A stretch of DNA of 13,211 bases from Russula earlei (lineage: Eukaryota > Basidiomycota > Agaricomycetes > Russulales > Russulaceae), in NCBI GenBank assembly GCA_025769875.1, contig JAGFNK010001198.1:1-13211 (forward strand), in the 5' to 3' direction. The notes under the pieces are model-generated. The model worked only from the letters and a program-made list of their open reading frames with translations. It did no database searches and had not been told where the DNA came from. Made by a program: the position numbers and the translations under genes. Positions within the stretch are counted from its first letter, which is position 1; each line of letters begins with the position of its first letter. Shown one piece after another: positions 1 through 8,329 of the stretch.

Positions 1-228
1 GGCACTTAAATACTGTATCTAGTGAGGCTGTACAGTACTACATGCAGAACAATAGATGATACTAAACCAGTAGCAAAAGGAGCTTGAACAATAGATGAAA
101 CATAACAAGTGAATCAATAAGGGACTATCGGCATCATGGGATGAAACAGTAACTGAGGGGACAAGGGTGACAGTAGAGAACAATAATGAGAGGAAAGAGG
201 GTTAGTGACAAACCAACAGGAGGGTAGG

Positions 229-1592
229 TCATAACAACTGCTCCCACATGTCATGAGCAACTTTATCTTGCCTGATATTTGCTCACTCCCTCTCACACTG
301 CATCATGGGGACTGTTCCAAGTTCACCAGCCAGTGCTTCCTCTTCTTGTGCATCCATCTGGAGGTCAGCCACTTCATCATCAAAGGGTACCAATCTCCCT
401 AGAGTCATGTGCACAAATAAGATTGTGAAGTGCTGCAAGTGCACATGGGACGTGTGCTTGAGCTCCCATGTCATTCTTACAGGGTTGTGAGAGAATGTTG
501 AAACACTGCTTGAGAATTCCAAAAATGTGTTCAATGACATTGTGAGCTTGGGCATGATGCAAATTGAACAGCTCTTGGGTGTGCATGGCCTAGGACAAAC
601 ATCAGTAAGACAACTCGAAAGTAAGACAACAAAGACTCACCTTGTACCAGCAAAGCCCCATTCAGCTAGATGGTACTGCATGCCTTGATAAGGGGTGGGA
701 AGTACATCTGATGAGGCAAAACCTGCATCACCAAGATAATACTTCCCCCTTGGGACATGAAGATCAGAAAGCTGTGCTGCATGAAAAAGTGTCACATCAG
801 CAGTGGAAGCCTCCTGACCAGTCAGCAGGTAGGTGAAGTGGAGGTCAAATGAGCATCCCACAAGGCAATTCTGTGTGAGACCTCCTTTGCAGTTCCTTGC
901 CACATCATGCTCTGCAGCAGTGGTGAAACAGTCAATATGTGTACCATTGATAGCACCCAGCACATCCTTGAGAAATGGAAAGAATTTGGGGTTGCTTTGG
1001 ATAAAGGGGTGAGGGGGTGAATTGGCATTGGGAAGGTGCATGAATGTGGTGTAGAAGGGAGGGCTCAGAGAACACCTAGAAGTTTTCTAAAATACCTAGC
1101 TATCCATCAGAAGACATCTGAAAGAAACCTGAGAGTTACTTACTTTGAAATGGTGTGGTGTGACCACTGAAAATGCTCTCTGACATGTGTTGATGGCAGC
1201 CCTGTGACAGCAGTATAGAGGAAGATAGCAATTTGTTCTTCAACTTGGACATATTGTGATTATGAGATACCAAGTCATTGGAGGATCCACTAGAGGATGA
1301 TAAATACTTTTTTATGCACCCCAATCTCAGTCCAAATGTGCTCTGGATAGCCAGTGAGTAGGTCCTCAACCCACTTAGCCCCAGTGTATGAGGATGTGTG
1401 ATATGGAATACAAGGATGATAGAGGGGTGCAAGGAGCTCCAGTAATGCTTGGCAGCAAAGTAGGAGAACAGTTGACATATTTAACATGACATAGAGCTGT
1501 TGGTGCTGTTGGCATTGCCATTGTACCCATTGCTGATGAGGGTTATCAGGCATCATGAGTGAGGGAGGGGACAACAACAGGGGACAAAGCAA
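229..1592 (-). pseudogene. PIF/Harbinger-type DDE (DDE_4 family) transposase, decayed
   Basis: This is the remnant of a cut-and-paste transposase. Seen: the N-terminal part carries YHTSSYTGAKWVEDLL and VHKKVF; after three stops the same frame resumes with EEQIAIFLYTAVTG and HHTISK. The next exon has GAINGTHIDC (first catalytic Asp region) and YYLGDAGF (second Asp). A later block has NVIEHIFGILKQCF (the Glu). The C-terminal tail ends in VAHDMWEQLL at 229. Two introns fit GT-AG rules on the minus strand: 1143-1076 and 640-590; the first keeps frame exactly. Damage: in-frame TAG at 1292, TGA at 1277, TAA at 1262 and TGA at 285. The Glu block (about 586-400) lies one frame away from the spliced frame, and the tail returns to it, so two compensating indels are likely. 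Order and motifs match known Harbinger transposases of fungi; terminal inverted repeats were not found. It is very unlikely to be active. Confidence 0.85.
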
Positions 1593-1725
1593 GTAATTTT
1601 TTGACAGGAATGTTTTTTTGGCACATCACATGTAATTTCACATATGTGAAATATTTATTTGGATACACATACATGACACAACAACACAAATCATCACTTA
1701 CACTCACTTCACTTTCTCCACCAGA

Positions 1726-2216
1726 TGTCACAGTACCGGTACCTCGGACTGGACTGGCAACTGGATAAGCCTACCCAGACAAGCCTCACATTCTCCACAC
1801 GCTTTCATGACTCATTTGCCTCGCATGTACCACCACCTTCCAGCATGTTCCAGTCCAATCATCTCATTGTTACCTCATGCCTGCCATTTGATATAGGTCG
1901 TATCTGTCTATATAAACCTGTCAGTAGAAGAGAACAAGCCTTAAGCTTGTTCTCTTGTGAAATATCACTGGATTCAGCTTCGGGACTGTAGGCTTGCAGA
2001 CAATCAAGCAAATTGTCTCAGAAACTTTCCTGTCTCTTTAAGTCTTCGAATGTGAAGACTTATCTATTGTATTTCCTCTTTGCAGTACACACTAGCCTTC
2101 GCTGTGTTGTCACTGAGATCCCCAAATCTCGCAAGAACTCATCATCTCGCTCGACTCTGTGTGCATATCCCACGCATGAACTGATTTGTCAGCAACACCA
2201 CCCCCAGTCGGTGACA
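1726..2216 (+). repeat. Candidate 5' LTR (491 bp) of copia-like element
   Basis: The block begins TGTCAC and ends GTGACA, an inverted pair typical of LTR ends. A perfect palindrome GTACCGGTAC sits at 1733-1742, a TATA box at 1909-1916 and a long hairpin at 1928-1956. The sequence after it (2217-2229, TTAGAACAAGCTT) resembles the initiator-Met primer site TTGGTATCAGAGCTT with changes and two missing bases. Flanking five-base words (CCAGA before, TTAGA after) do not match, which fits a 5' LTR of a longer element better than a solo LTR. No second copy lies in the window, so boundaries are provisional. Confidence 0.45.
1909..1956 (+). promoter_or_regulatory. TATA box and start-proximal hairpin of copia-like LTR
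   Basis: TATATAAA lies at 1909-1916. A perfect 12-bp inverted repeat follows: arm 1928-1939 (AAGAGAACAAGC), loop CTTAA at 1940-1944, arm 1945-1956. Transcription would be expected to begin about 25-35 bases after the TATA box, that is within or at the hairpin. The role of the hairpin (RNA structure at the transcript start or 3'-end formation in R) is inference. Confidence 0.4.
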
Positions 2217-2292
2217 TTAGAACAAGCTTACCTCTGAACCCTCGACCCCAAACCACACGCTTGCACAGACAATATACTGATTTCTCTTCAAC

Positions 2293-2580
2293 ATGACCAC
2301 AACTCGAGACTGGAGATGCAAGGGACTCAGTACACCAACCCTTGAAGGACTAGTGGCTCTCAAATGCCCATTTGAACTGCTCCCTGATCAAGAAAGAAAT
2401 GTTCCCAGCATGACCACATTCAATGACAGAGTCGACTTCTTATCGATACAAACCAACGGCATACCCTGGACAGGCTACTACGTCACCTGGAAGAATGCCA
2501 AGGTAGCTCTAAGTCACCTTTTTGGCCTCTGGTTTGAAATTGCAAGATGCAGGGACAGCTGGGAAGCGACATGTGTTGCT
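2293..2580 (+). CDS. N-terminal fragment of an unknown protein, possibly gag of the copia-like element
   Basis: An ATG-started frame begins 76 bases after the candidate LTR with MTTTRDW and stays open for 96 codons to the gypsy LTR at 2581; seven further codons before its stop are LTR sequence. The stretch around GIPWTGYYVTWKNAK looks coding-like. I do not recognise a domain; position just downstream of an LTR and primer-site-like sequence suggests gag. An intron could be present (GT-containing sequence near 2500). Truncated by insertion. Product and start are uncertain. Confidence 0.35.
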
Positions 2581-2865
2581 TGTCAAGACATGTACTGCTG
2601 ATCACTAAGGACTCAGGAGCAGGTGGGCAAGGGTCGGAACAGATGGTTCGCGGTGAAGGCGGCGTTGAACAAGAGGATGAGCCAAACGACAAGGAGGTAC
2701 CAGATGGGGACTGGTAAGTGTTGCAAGAGGCAGAGGCGAAGACTGGAGGCCAGTGCAGCGAAGGGCTTTAGACAAGGCGGTCGTTGAAGAGTACCTTGGA
2801 GGCGAGGGAGGTCTTTAAACTGAGCGGTCGCAGGGGAGTACCCAGGAGTATGAGAGTATCACAAA

Positions 2866-2907
2866 TGGACAGTCTGACGACTGCCATGCTTCATTGGGGC
2901 TTATATA
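2866..2907 (-). promoter_or_regulatory. LTR core promoter: TATA box and predicted transcript start (3' LTR copy)
   Basis: The minus strand reads TATATAAGCCCC from 2907. AGACTGTCCA lies at 2875-2866, its first base 32 bases from the first T of the TATA box, where a start site is expected. The same arrangement occurs in the 5' LTR (TATA from 12723, decamer 12691-12682) and, at 35 bases, in the solo LTR (TATA from 9631, decamer 9596-9587). The start site is inferred from spacing only. Confidence 0.55.
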
Positions 2908-3043
2908 CAGTGTACAGGGTCGATTACAAAGCACTGGGACTATTCTAGACTCTTTGGTACCATCCAATAGGACTACAGAGGCATAAACTTGCTTGTGTCA
3001 AGTTTCGGGCTTACTGAGCGCATTACTGATCATTGTGGAGCGA

Positions 3044-3144
3044 TGACATCATTATGATGTCACTGTGGGGTGCTTAGTGAGCCTATGAGGTCACTGTGGA
3101 GTCGCTCAGTCAGCCATGATGTCATTGGAGCCTTGATGATGTCA
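3044..3144 (-). promoter_or_regulatory. Cluster of CRE/ATF-like TGATGTCA motifs in U3
   Basis: A perfect inverted repeat TGACATCAT-T-ATGATGTCA lies at 3044-3062. Further TGATGTCA copies lie at 3117-3124 and 3137-3144, the last altered in the 5' LTR copy. The words GTCACTGTGG also recur at about 3059 and 3090. TGACATCA/TGATGTCA is one base from the CRE consensus TGACGTCA bound by bZIP factors. Location upstream of the TATA box (about 140-240 bases) fits an enhancer; binding is inference. Confidence 0.35.
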
Positions 3145-3408
3145 GATGATTTATGCAACAGTTTCTAAGAGTTTGTGCCACTGTTTCGGGTCCATGGTGG
3201 CTGGGTGGCCATGTGGCTGCCACGCGATGATTACCCGATTAGGAAACCGGTGCCTGGTCGTGTTAGAGTGCCTTTGCAATAGCAATATCTTGTACCACAG
3301 GAGGGATAGCCCAGGAAATGGAAGGGAGTCGGCAATGCAAAGTGAGAGAGGTCTTTCTTGAGTAAAATAGGACAATCCTCGGCCAGGACTTGGCCTTGGT
3401 TCGTAACA

Positions 3409-3655
3409 TTCATCCCCTCTTTATAGACTTGTTGCTCCTGCAACAGTAGGAATTTGTTTCTTTGGAAGGTGGAGTAGTTTGCATATAAAAAGTCGAAGTC
3501 TGTTCATTCGTGGGGAGTTCTCCCTCATTCTATGGATTGCTTTGGGGATAGCCGTGGTCGATTGAGTGCATGTGATCGCAGGAGTTCTCTGAAAAGTTCG
3601 TTGGTAACAAGGATAAAGGTAATCATCGACTGAGGTCATGATGAGAGTTGTTGGT
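3409..3655 (-). other. 3' untranslated region with polypurine tract
   Basis: This gap between the pol stop and the 3' LTR holds no further gene on the minus strand. Immediately before the LTR the minus strand reads AAAGAGGGGA (3422-3413) followed by four bases and the LTR start. A purine run in this position is the primer for plus-strand DNA synthesis in LTR retrotransposons. Confidence 0.75.
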
Positions 3656-6600
3656 TTAGGGGTTACTCCTGGTGGGAATTGTTCTAAGCGCCTTCGGATA
3701 TTTCCGATGGAAGTCTTTAACAAGTGATTGCGCCTTTGATAGGTTAGATGCTGGTTCCCAAGTATTTTCTGCAACCGTATACCCTTTCCATTTAACTAGG
3801 TATTGGATTCCTTTGCGGTTTGGGGAGAGCCGAGAGTTTAGGATCTGTTCTACTTCGTATTGTTCTTCACCTTCGACTAATATTGGTGGCGGGTTTGAAA
3901 AGTTAGGACCATGGGCAATGGTTTCTTTGTAAGGTTTAATCAGGGAGTGGTGAAAAACCGGGTGTATCTTCCAAGACTTTGGTAGCTCGAGGCAAACGTT
4001 TACTGGATAGGCAGTGGTGACTTTGAATGGCCCATAGCGTCGAGGGGCTAGTTTTGCTTTTGGGTGAGTGGTTCGTAGATTCGTGGCTTCCAGCCATACT
4101 TGATCTCCTTCTTTAAAACGAAATGTGGAGGATTGAGGTCCTGATTGCTTCATGATTTCTGTTGCTCGGTTCAGGGAGGCAGCTACTTCTTCTCTGAGTT
4201 GGTTTAGTCTTGATAGTCTTTCTTGGATTGAAGGGAACTTTGATGTAAAGGCAAGGGGCGGAGCAAATGTTGGGTTAAAGCCATACCAGACTTCAAACGG
4301 GGGTTTGTTCGTAGCACTGTGTTGTCTGGCATTATGTGCGAACTCCATAAAGGGAACTAGTTCTGCCCAATTGTCTGCTTGATGGTTGCAAAATATTCGT
4401 AGGTATTGTTCTAGTTCTTGGTTAACTCGTTCTGTTTCTCCGTCTGTCTGTGGGTGATATGCTGTGCTTAATGATACTTTGACATTTAACTTTTTCCATA
4501 GTTCTTGAGTGACTTTTGCTGCAAATTGAGGGCCTCTGTCCGATATTATTTGTGTTGGAAGCCCTATTCTTCTCCAGACATTGTTCATAATTAGTGTCGC
4601 TGTTTCATCTGCTGTGATTGTCTTGTGGCAAGGGGTAATGATTATTGCTTTACTGAATCGATCTACCACGACTAGGAGGCTGTCGAAGCCTTGTGAAATC
4701 GGTAGGTCCGTGATAAAGTCCATAGTAATGCTTTTCCATACTTCTCCAGCTGGTGTAATCGGTACAAGGGGTGTTTCTGTCTTTGGACGGTTCTTTGTAC
4801 TTTGGCAAATTGCGCAACCATCTACATAACTTTTGACATAGGTTAGCATTCCTGGCCACCAATAGTTTCGGCTGATTAGTTCATAAGTTTTCCATTGGCC
4901 AGGATGCCCAGTGGCAAGGGAGTCGTGGTGTAGTTTTAGAATTTTCTTTCTTAGGGTGTCGTTGTTTGGGATATAGACTTTTCCTTTGAATAGTATTAGT
5001 CCATCTTCAAGGTTCCAGTCCTGTAAGCCTTTGGATAGTCGCCTTGGTCCATTCTTTATAATGATTGCTAACGCGTTAGATACTTCTGGGTCATAGTCTT
5101 TGCTAGATCGTAGTTGTTGTCGAAGTTCCTGGTCGCCGATTGGTTCTGTAGCAGAGGTGCGTGTTGCTCTAATTTTAAAAAATTTGTCATCTAGGAGCAC
5201 CTTTCCATCATTTTCGTTTTGTATCCCCTCTTTAAAGTCTGGCCGCCTGGACAGACCGTCTGCTTTGTTCATAGTTCCTGGGTGGTGGGTGATGGTGAAG
5301 TCGAAATTGCTGAGGAGGAGTGCCCATCGGGCTTGTCGTCTCGTGAGTTTCTGTTTTGTCATGAAGTATGTCAAGTTATTGTGGTCTGTCCATAGATCAA
5401 TGGGGTGTGTAGCGCCTTCAAGGTAGTGTCGGAAGTGCCAGAGGGATAAAACGATAGCAAGGAGTTCTTTATCGTAGATCATGTAATTTCGTTGTGCGGG
5501 GTCCAAGGATTTCGAGAAATAGGCTACTGGGTGATATCTGTTAAATTCATCGGGTTGTTCCAAGATTGCACCGACTGCAAAGTCACTTGCATCGCAGATG
5601 AGTCGAAAGGGTTTTGTGTGGTTAGGTAACATGAGGATTGGGGCCGTTGTGAATGCTTGGATTAGTTTCTGAAATGCTTGTTCTTCATCGTCTTCCCACT
5701 TGAAGGGGTTTTCTTTCTTTGTTAAGTTAAACAAGGGCCGTGCTATTCGAGAGTATTGGTGGATAAATCGTCGATAGAAGTTGCAGAATCCTAGAAATGC
5801 TTGTACTTCCGTAACATTGGTCGGAGTAGGCCACTTTGTAATGCCTATTAACTTGTCTTGGTCCATGGATATTCGTCCTTGGGAGATATTGATGCCTAGG
5901 TAACTAATAGAGGTTTGTCGGAAAGCACATTTCTCTGGTTTCAAGTATAAGTCGTGGTCTTGGAGTGTTTTTAGGACCTTATGTGTCCAGTCGTCTAGTT
6001 CGTTCAAGGTTTGCGCCATGATTAGTATATCATCTAGATAAACAACCACTCGTTCAGTGGCAATGTATTTTGCTAGGATGGTGTTCATAAAGCGTTGGAA
6101 AGTGGCTGGGGCGTTGCAGAGACCAAATGTCATTATCAATGGTTCGAAGAGTCCTAATGGTGTCTTGAATGCTGCGAGGTGTTCATCGCCCTCTCTGAGG
6201 CGAATGTTGTTGTATCCCCATCGTACGTCAAACTTGGTAAAGTATTGGGCTCCTTGGAGTTTGTCAATTAATTCAGGAATCAAGGGTAGTGGATACGCGT
6301 CTTTGACAGTTGCTGTATTCAGGGCTCTGTAGTCTTGCACTGGTCGTAGATTTCCTCCTTTCTTTTCTACAAAGAAGAATGGGCTGGCAATAGCTGCTTT
6401 TGATGGTCGGATTGTGCCTCTTTTCAAATGTTCGTCTAAGTATTCTTTTAGGGCTTGTAGTTCCTTGGGAGTAAGTCGATAAATGCCAGAATCGCGTCGG
6501 GCGATCCCTGGTTTTAGATTGATTGCATGGTCCCATGGTTGGTGAGCAGGAAGGCGTTGAGAAGCTTGTTCATCGAAAACCTTTCGCCATTTCAAGAATT

Positions 6601-6856
6601 GGGCGGGGATAAGTTCGTCTAATGTCTTAGGGGGTGTTTCCGCATTGGCTAGCTTGGTAGCTGTGGTTGATTTGGCTCTTATGTTGATTGTTATTGGGCT
6701 AAACGCATCGTGGATTTGTTCGTCAACACATGGGTTCAATGGTCCTTCAGTATCTGGGAAGATTAGTGCAGCAATGTCCTGTAAACTCGGGTTCTTCTTC
6801 TTCAGGGAAAGTAAGCGCTTGTATTTGGTAATTCCGCGTTCCAGATGCAGATGCAA
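3656..6856 (-). CDS. pol: Pol: reverse transcriptase, RNase H, integrase and chromodomain
   Basis: A clean frame of 1066 codons with no internal stop. Domains in order (residues of this frame): RT about 115-325 with FDVRWGY (D210) and YLDD (273-276); RNase H about 415-540 with D422, E464, D491 and D533; integrase zinc-binding H2C2 with H644/H651 and C681/C684; integrase core D713, D773 and E809 (35 residues apart in the last pair); GPY/F module around 939-946 (RRYGPFKV); chromodomain about 1000-1050 with YEVEQIL, VKWKGY and NTWEP. All expected catalytic residues are present. The frame opens at TTG, not ATG, and overlaps the protease frame by 110 bases in another frame, so Pol is expected to be made as an extension of Gag-protease, with a shift or an indel between them. 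It copies the element's RNA and inserts it into chromatin. Confidence 0.95.
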   Translation of the reverse strand: MHLHLERGITKYKRLLSLKKKNPSLQDIAALIFPDTEGPLNPCVDEQIHDAFSPITINIRAKSTTATKLANAETPPKTLDELIPAQFLKWRKVFDEQASQRLPAHQPWDHAINLKPGIARRDSGIYRLTPKELQALKEYLDEHLKRGTIRPSKAAIASPFFFVEKKGGNLRPVQDYRALNTATVKDAYPLPLIPELIDKLQGAQYFTKFDVRWGYNNIRLREGDEHLAAFKTPLGLFEPLIMTFGLCNAPATFQRFMNTILAKYIATERVVVYLDDILIMAQTLNELDDWTHKVLKTLQDHDLYLKPEKCAFRQTSISYLGINISQGRISMDQDKLIGITKWPTPTNVTEVQAFLGFCNFYRRFIHQYSRIARPLFNLTKKENPFKWEDDEEQAFQKLIQAFTTAPILMLPNHTKPFRLICDASDFAVGAILEQPDEFNRYHPVAYFSKSLDPAQRNYMIYDKELLAIVLSLWHFRHYLEGATHPIDLWTDHNNLTYFMTKQKLTRRQARWALLLSNFDFTITHHPGTMNKADGLSRRPDFKEGIQNENDGKVLLDDKFFKIRATRTSATEPIGDQELRQQLRSSKDYDPEVSNALAIIIKNGPRRLSKGLQDWNLEDGLILFKGKVYIPNNDTLRKKILKLHHDSLATGHPGQWKTYELISRNYWWPGMLTYVKSYVDGCAICQSTKNRPKTETPLVPITPAGEVWKSITMDFITDLPISQGFDSLLVVVDRFSKAIIITPCHKTITADETATLIMNNVWRRIGLPTQIISDRGPQFAAKVTQELWKKLNVKVSLSTAYHPQTDGETERVNQELEQYLRIFCNHQADNWAELVPFMEFAHNARQHSATNKPPFEVWYGFNPTFAPPLAFTSKFPSIQERLSRLNQLREEVAASLNRATEIMKQSGPQSSTFRFKEGDQVWLEATNLRTTHPKAKLAPRRYGPFKVTTAYPVNVCLELPKSWKIHPVFHHSLIKPYKETIAHGPNFSNPPPILVEGEEQYEVEQILNSRLSPNRKGIQYLVKWKGYTVAENTWEPASNLSKAQSLVKDFHRKYPKALRTIPTRSNP

Positions 6857-7433
6857 TGGTTATGCTTGGGTGTGTGGTAAGGCAAGTTCGGGGGCAGTTC
6901 CTCAGTGTGATTGTATCATTTGCCCAATCAATATCTGGGTTGTGGTGTCGTAGCCAATCGGTTCCTAAGATAATGTCGTGATCTCCAATGTTAGTGACAA
7001 GGAATTCTGCTTGTTCGTCATGAGTGGCGCCTGTGTGCGCTTGAATGCGAAGTCTTTGGATGGTGCTAAAGCGTATTAGTCCATTGGCATTTTGTGTTCT
7101 GTCTACATTTTGTGCTGGCAAGGGTTTGATCATAGTTCGAAGGTGCAGGTGGTGTCTTTGTGCAAATCGTTCATGGATTATCATTCCTTCTGCTCCACTG
7201 TCGAGCAGGGCTCTTGCACCGATTTCTTTGCCGCTTGTCTTCCCTACTAAGGTAACTTTCAAGGCAATGGAAGGGGAGCGAATATTCTTGGTAAAAACTT
7301 TGGGGTAATTGATTTCTCTTTGTATCGTACTGATTTGGACCGTGTCCCTCCTCGGTGCAGAAGGGGGTCCAATTAAAAATCCATAGGAGCAGATCTTGGG
7401 CGGAGGATCGAGTCTGCAAGTGTCTCTCTCCAA
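6747..7433 (-). CDS. Retroviral-type aspartic protease region of the polyprotein
   Basis: The frame of 228 codons contains ALLDSGAEGMII (catalytic Asp at residue 78) and DIILGTDWL (residues 153-161), the two hallmark motifs of Ty3/gypsy proteases, which dimerise and cut the Gag-Pol polyprotein. It has no ATG at its left edge (opens with TTG at 7433) and overlaps the end of gag by 61 bases in the -1 frame, and the start of pol by 110 bases in the +1 frame. In many related fungal elements gag, protease and pol form one frame, so the two shifts may be single-base indels; a recoding event at gag-protease is also possible because a T5 run covers the gag stop. Residues after about 200 are probably no longer in the native frame. 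Confidence 0.85.
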   Translation of the reverse strand: MERDTCRLDPPPKICSYGFLIGPPSAPRRDTVQISTIQREINYPKVFTKNIRSPSIALKVTLVGKTSGKEIGARALLDSGAEGMIIHERFAQRHHLHLRTMIKPLPAQNVDRTQNANGLIRFSTIQRLRIQAHTGATHDEQAEFLVTNIGDHDIILGTDWLRHHNPDIDWANDTITLRNCPRTCLTTHPSITIASASGTRNYQIQALTFPEEEEPEFTGHCCTNLPRY

Positions 7434-8329
7434 GTCGTTAGTGAAGCAACAGGAATGGGTTCTTCTTGCGCAGGTTCAATGTTTTCATCTTGGATGGTTG
7501 TAGCTCTGACTGTTTGGGGGCGAGATCCTTGTCGTTGGCGTCCTTGAGCTGCTTTCTTTGCTCTACATTGATTTGCCATATGATTCTTCTTTCCACAATA
7601 ATAACAGAGATTGTTCTTGCGTCGAAATTCTTTCTCTGCATCTGTGAGGGGTTTCCTTTCACTTCTGGATTCCCAGGGTCGTTCATTGGGCTCTCCTTGG
7701 TACAAGTTAATTTCCAATGGATTATCTGATCCTTGAGTGTTCAATCCTCGGGCACGCACAGAGCGTCCTCCTCGAAAAGCAGTGGAGTTGTATAGGTGGA
7801 AAAGGTTGTCGAATTCTCTTGCTGCTTTGACAAGGGCTGCAAGCGTAGTTGGTGTTGGTGTGATTCCCAGTATTTTCTGATGTAAGGCCGGGTTGATGTT
7901 CTTCCTAAATGCGTACATCTTTGTTCTTTCATCGGTGGTAGCTCGTGATGCGTGGTGCGACCATTTCTGATACCATTCATTAAACGGTAGTTTTCCTTGA
8001 TAATAGGTGTGCATGGTATTAGCGGAGGCCAATTCTGCTTCTGCAGGGATAAAATGATCGGCAAAGGCTTTCTTGAAGTCGTCCCATGACCCATAGTCTG
8101 CTACGGTACGAGCCATAGCCTTGGTGGTTTGTTCTCTAGCCCACGCTCCAGCGGGTGTTCCTACTTTAAAGTGGGTCAGTGCAGCGGCAACTTTCTTGCT
8201 TTCATCTGTAAAGGAGTCGCCATTGATGTAATAATAATTGGCCAAAGCTGCCCAAAAGGCTTCTGCGTTATCAGCCTTTCCGTCAAAGGGTTCTGGTGCT
8301 GTTCCAACAAGGCGTGGATTGCTTGACAT
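7373..8329 (-). CDS. gag: Gag: capsid and CCHC zinc-knuckle nucleocapsid
   Basis: Start chosen at the ATG at 8329 (MSSNPRLVGTAPEPFDG); the frame is open 11 codons further upstream but without ATG. The 318-residue product has the capsid-like retrotransposon Gag region (AEAFWAALANYY, ALTHFKVGTPAGAW, FIPAEAE, KMYAFRKNINPALHQKIL) at about residues 15-180. A basic, Arg-rich linker follows, then a zinc knuckle CYYCGKKNHMANQC (7606-7565, spacing CX2CX4HX4C) that binds the element's RNA. It assembles the particle in which reverse transcription occurs. It overlaps the upstream frame by 47 bases and ends in TAA within a run of five Ts. Confidence 0.9.
   Translation of the reverse strand: MSSNPRLVGTAPEPFDGKADNAEAFWAALANYYYINGDSFTDESKKVAAALTHFKVGTPAGAWAREQTTKAMARTVADYGSWDDFKKAFADHFIPAEAELASANTMHTYYQGKLPFNEWYQKWSHHASRATTDERTKMYAFRKNINPALHQKILGITPTPTTLAALVKAAREFDNLFHLYNSTAFRGGRSVRARGLNTQGSDNPLEINLYQGEPNERPWESRSERKPLTDAEKEFRRKNNLCYYCGKKNHMANQCRAKKAAQGRQRQGSRPQTVRATTIQDENIEPAQEEPIPVASLTTWRETLADSILRPRSAPMDF

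Larger units (their letters stand above)
1726..2580 (+). mobile_element. 5' portion of a probable Ty1/copia-type LTR retrotransposon, cut by the gypsy element
   Basis: Seen: an LTR-like block with short inverted termini, a TATA box, a primer-site-like stretch directly after it, and an ATG-initiated open frame on the same strand that is still open when the gypsy LTR begins at 2581. Inference: this is the left end of a retroelement into which the gypsy element inserted; the remainder should lie beyond the right edge of the window, after the gypsy 5' LTR. No reverse transcriptase or integrase is present here, so the copia assignment rests on LTR style only. An alternative is a decayed solo LTR followed by unrelated sequence. 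Confidence 0.45.
2581..3408 (-). repeat. 3' LTR of the gypsy element (828 bp)
   Basis: On the minus strand it begins TGTTACGAACCAAGG at 3408 and ends GTCTTGACA at 2581, the TG...CA termini of an LTR. It matches 12397-13211 over its full visible length with scattered changes. U3 runs from 3408 to about 2876, with a TATA box at 2907-2901 and a predicted start at about 2875; R and U5 follow to 2581. Divergence from the other LTR is uneven: by hand count about 25-30 differences over roughly 230 bases at 2620-2850 against about 15 over the next roughly 560. Confidence 0.9.

Noticed and set aside
1..228. Left edge searched for Harbinger terminal repeats or a further exon
   Set aside because: No convincing inverted repeat with the region right of 1592 and no motif; the coding remnant ends at 229.
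3146..3375. Open frames inside the LTRs (3146-3361, 3151-3375, 12965-13153)
   Set aside because: Same frames in both LTR copies simply reflect duplicated non-coding U3 sequence; no coding features.
5100..5426. Plus-strand open frames across the pol region (5100-5426, 6057-6332, 6645-6953 and others)
   Set aside because: All lie antisense to clear RT, RNase H or integrase sequence and have no recognisable motifs.
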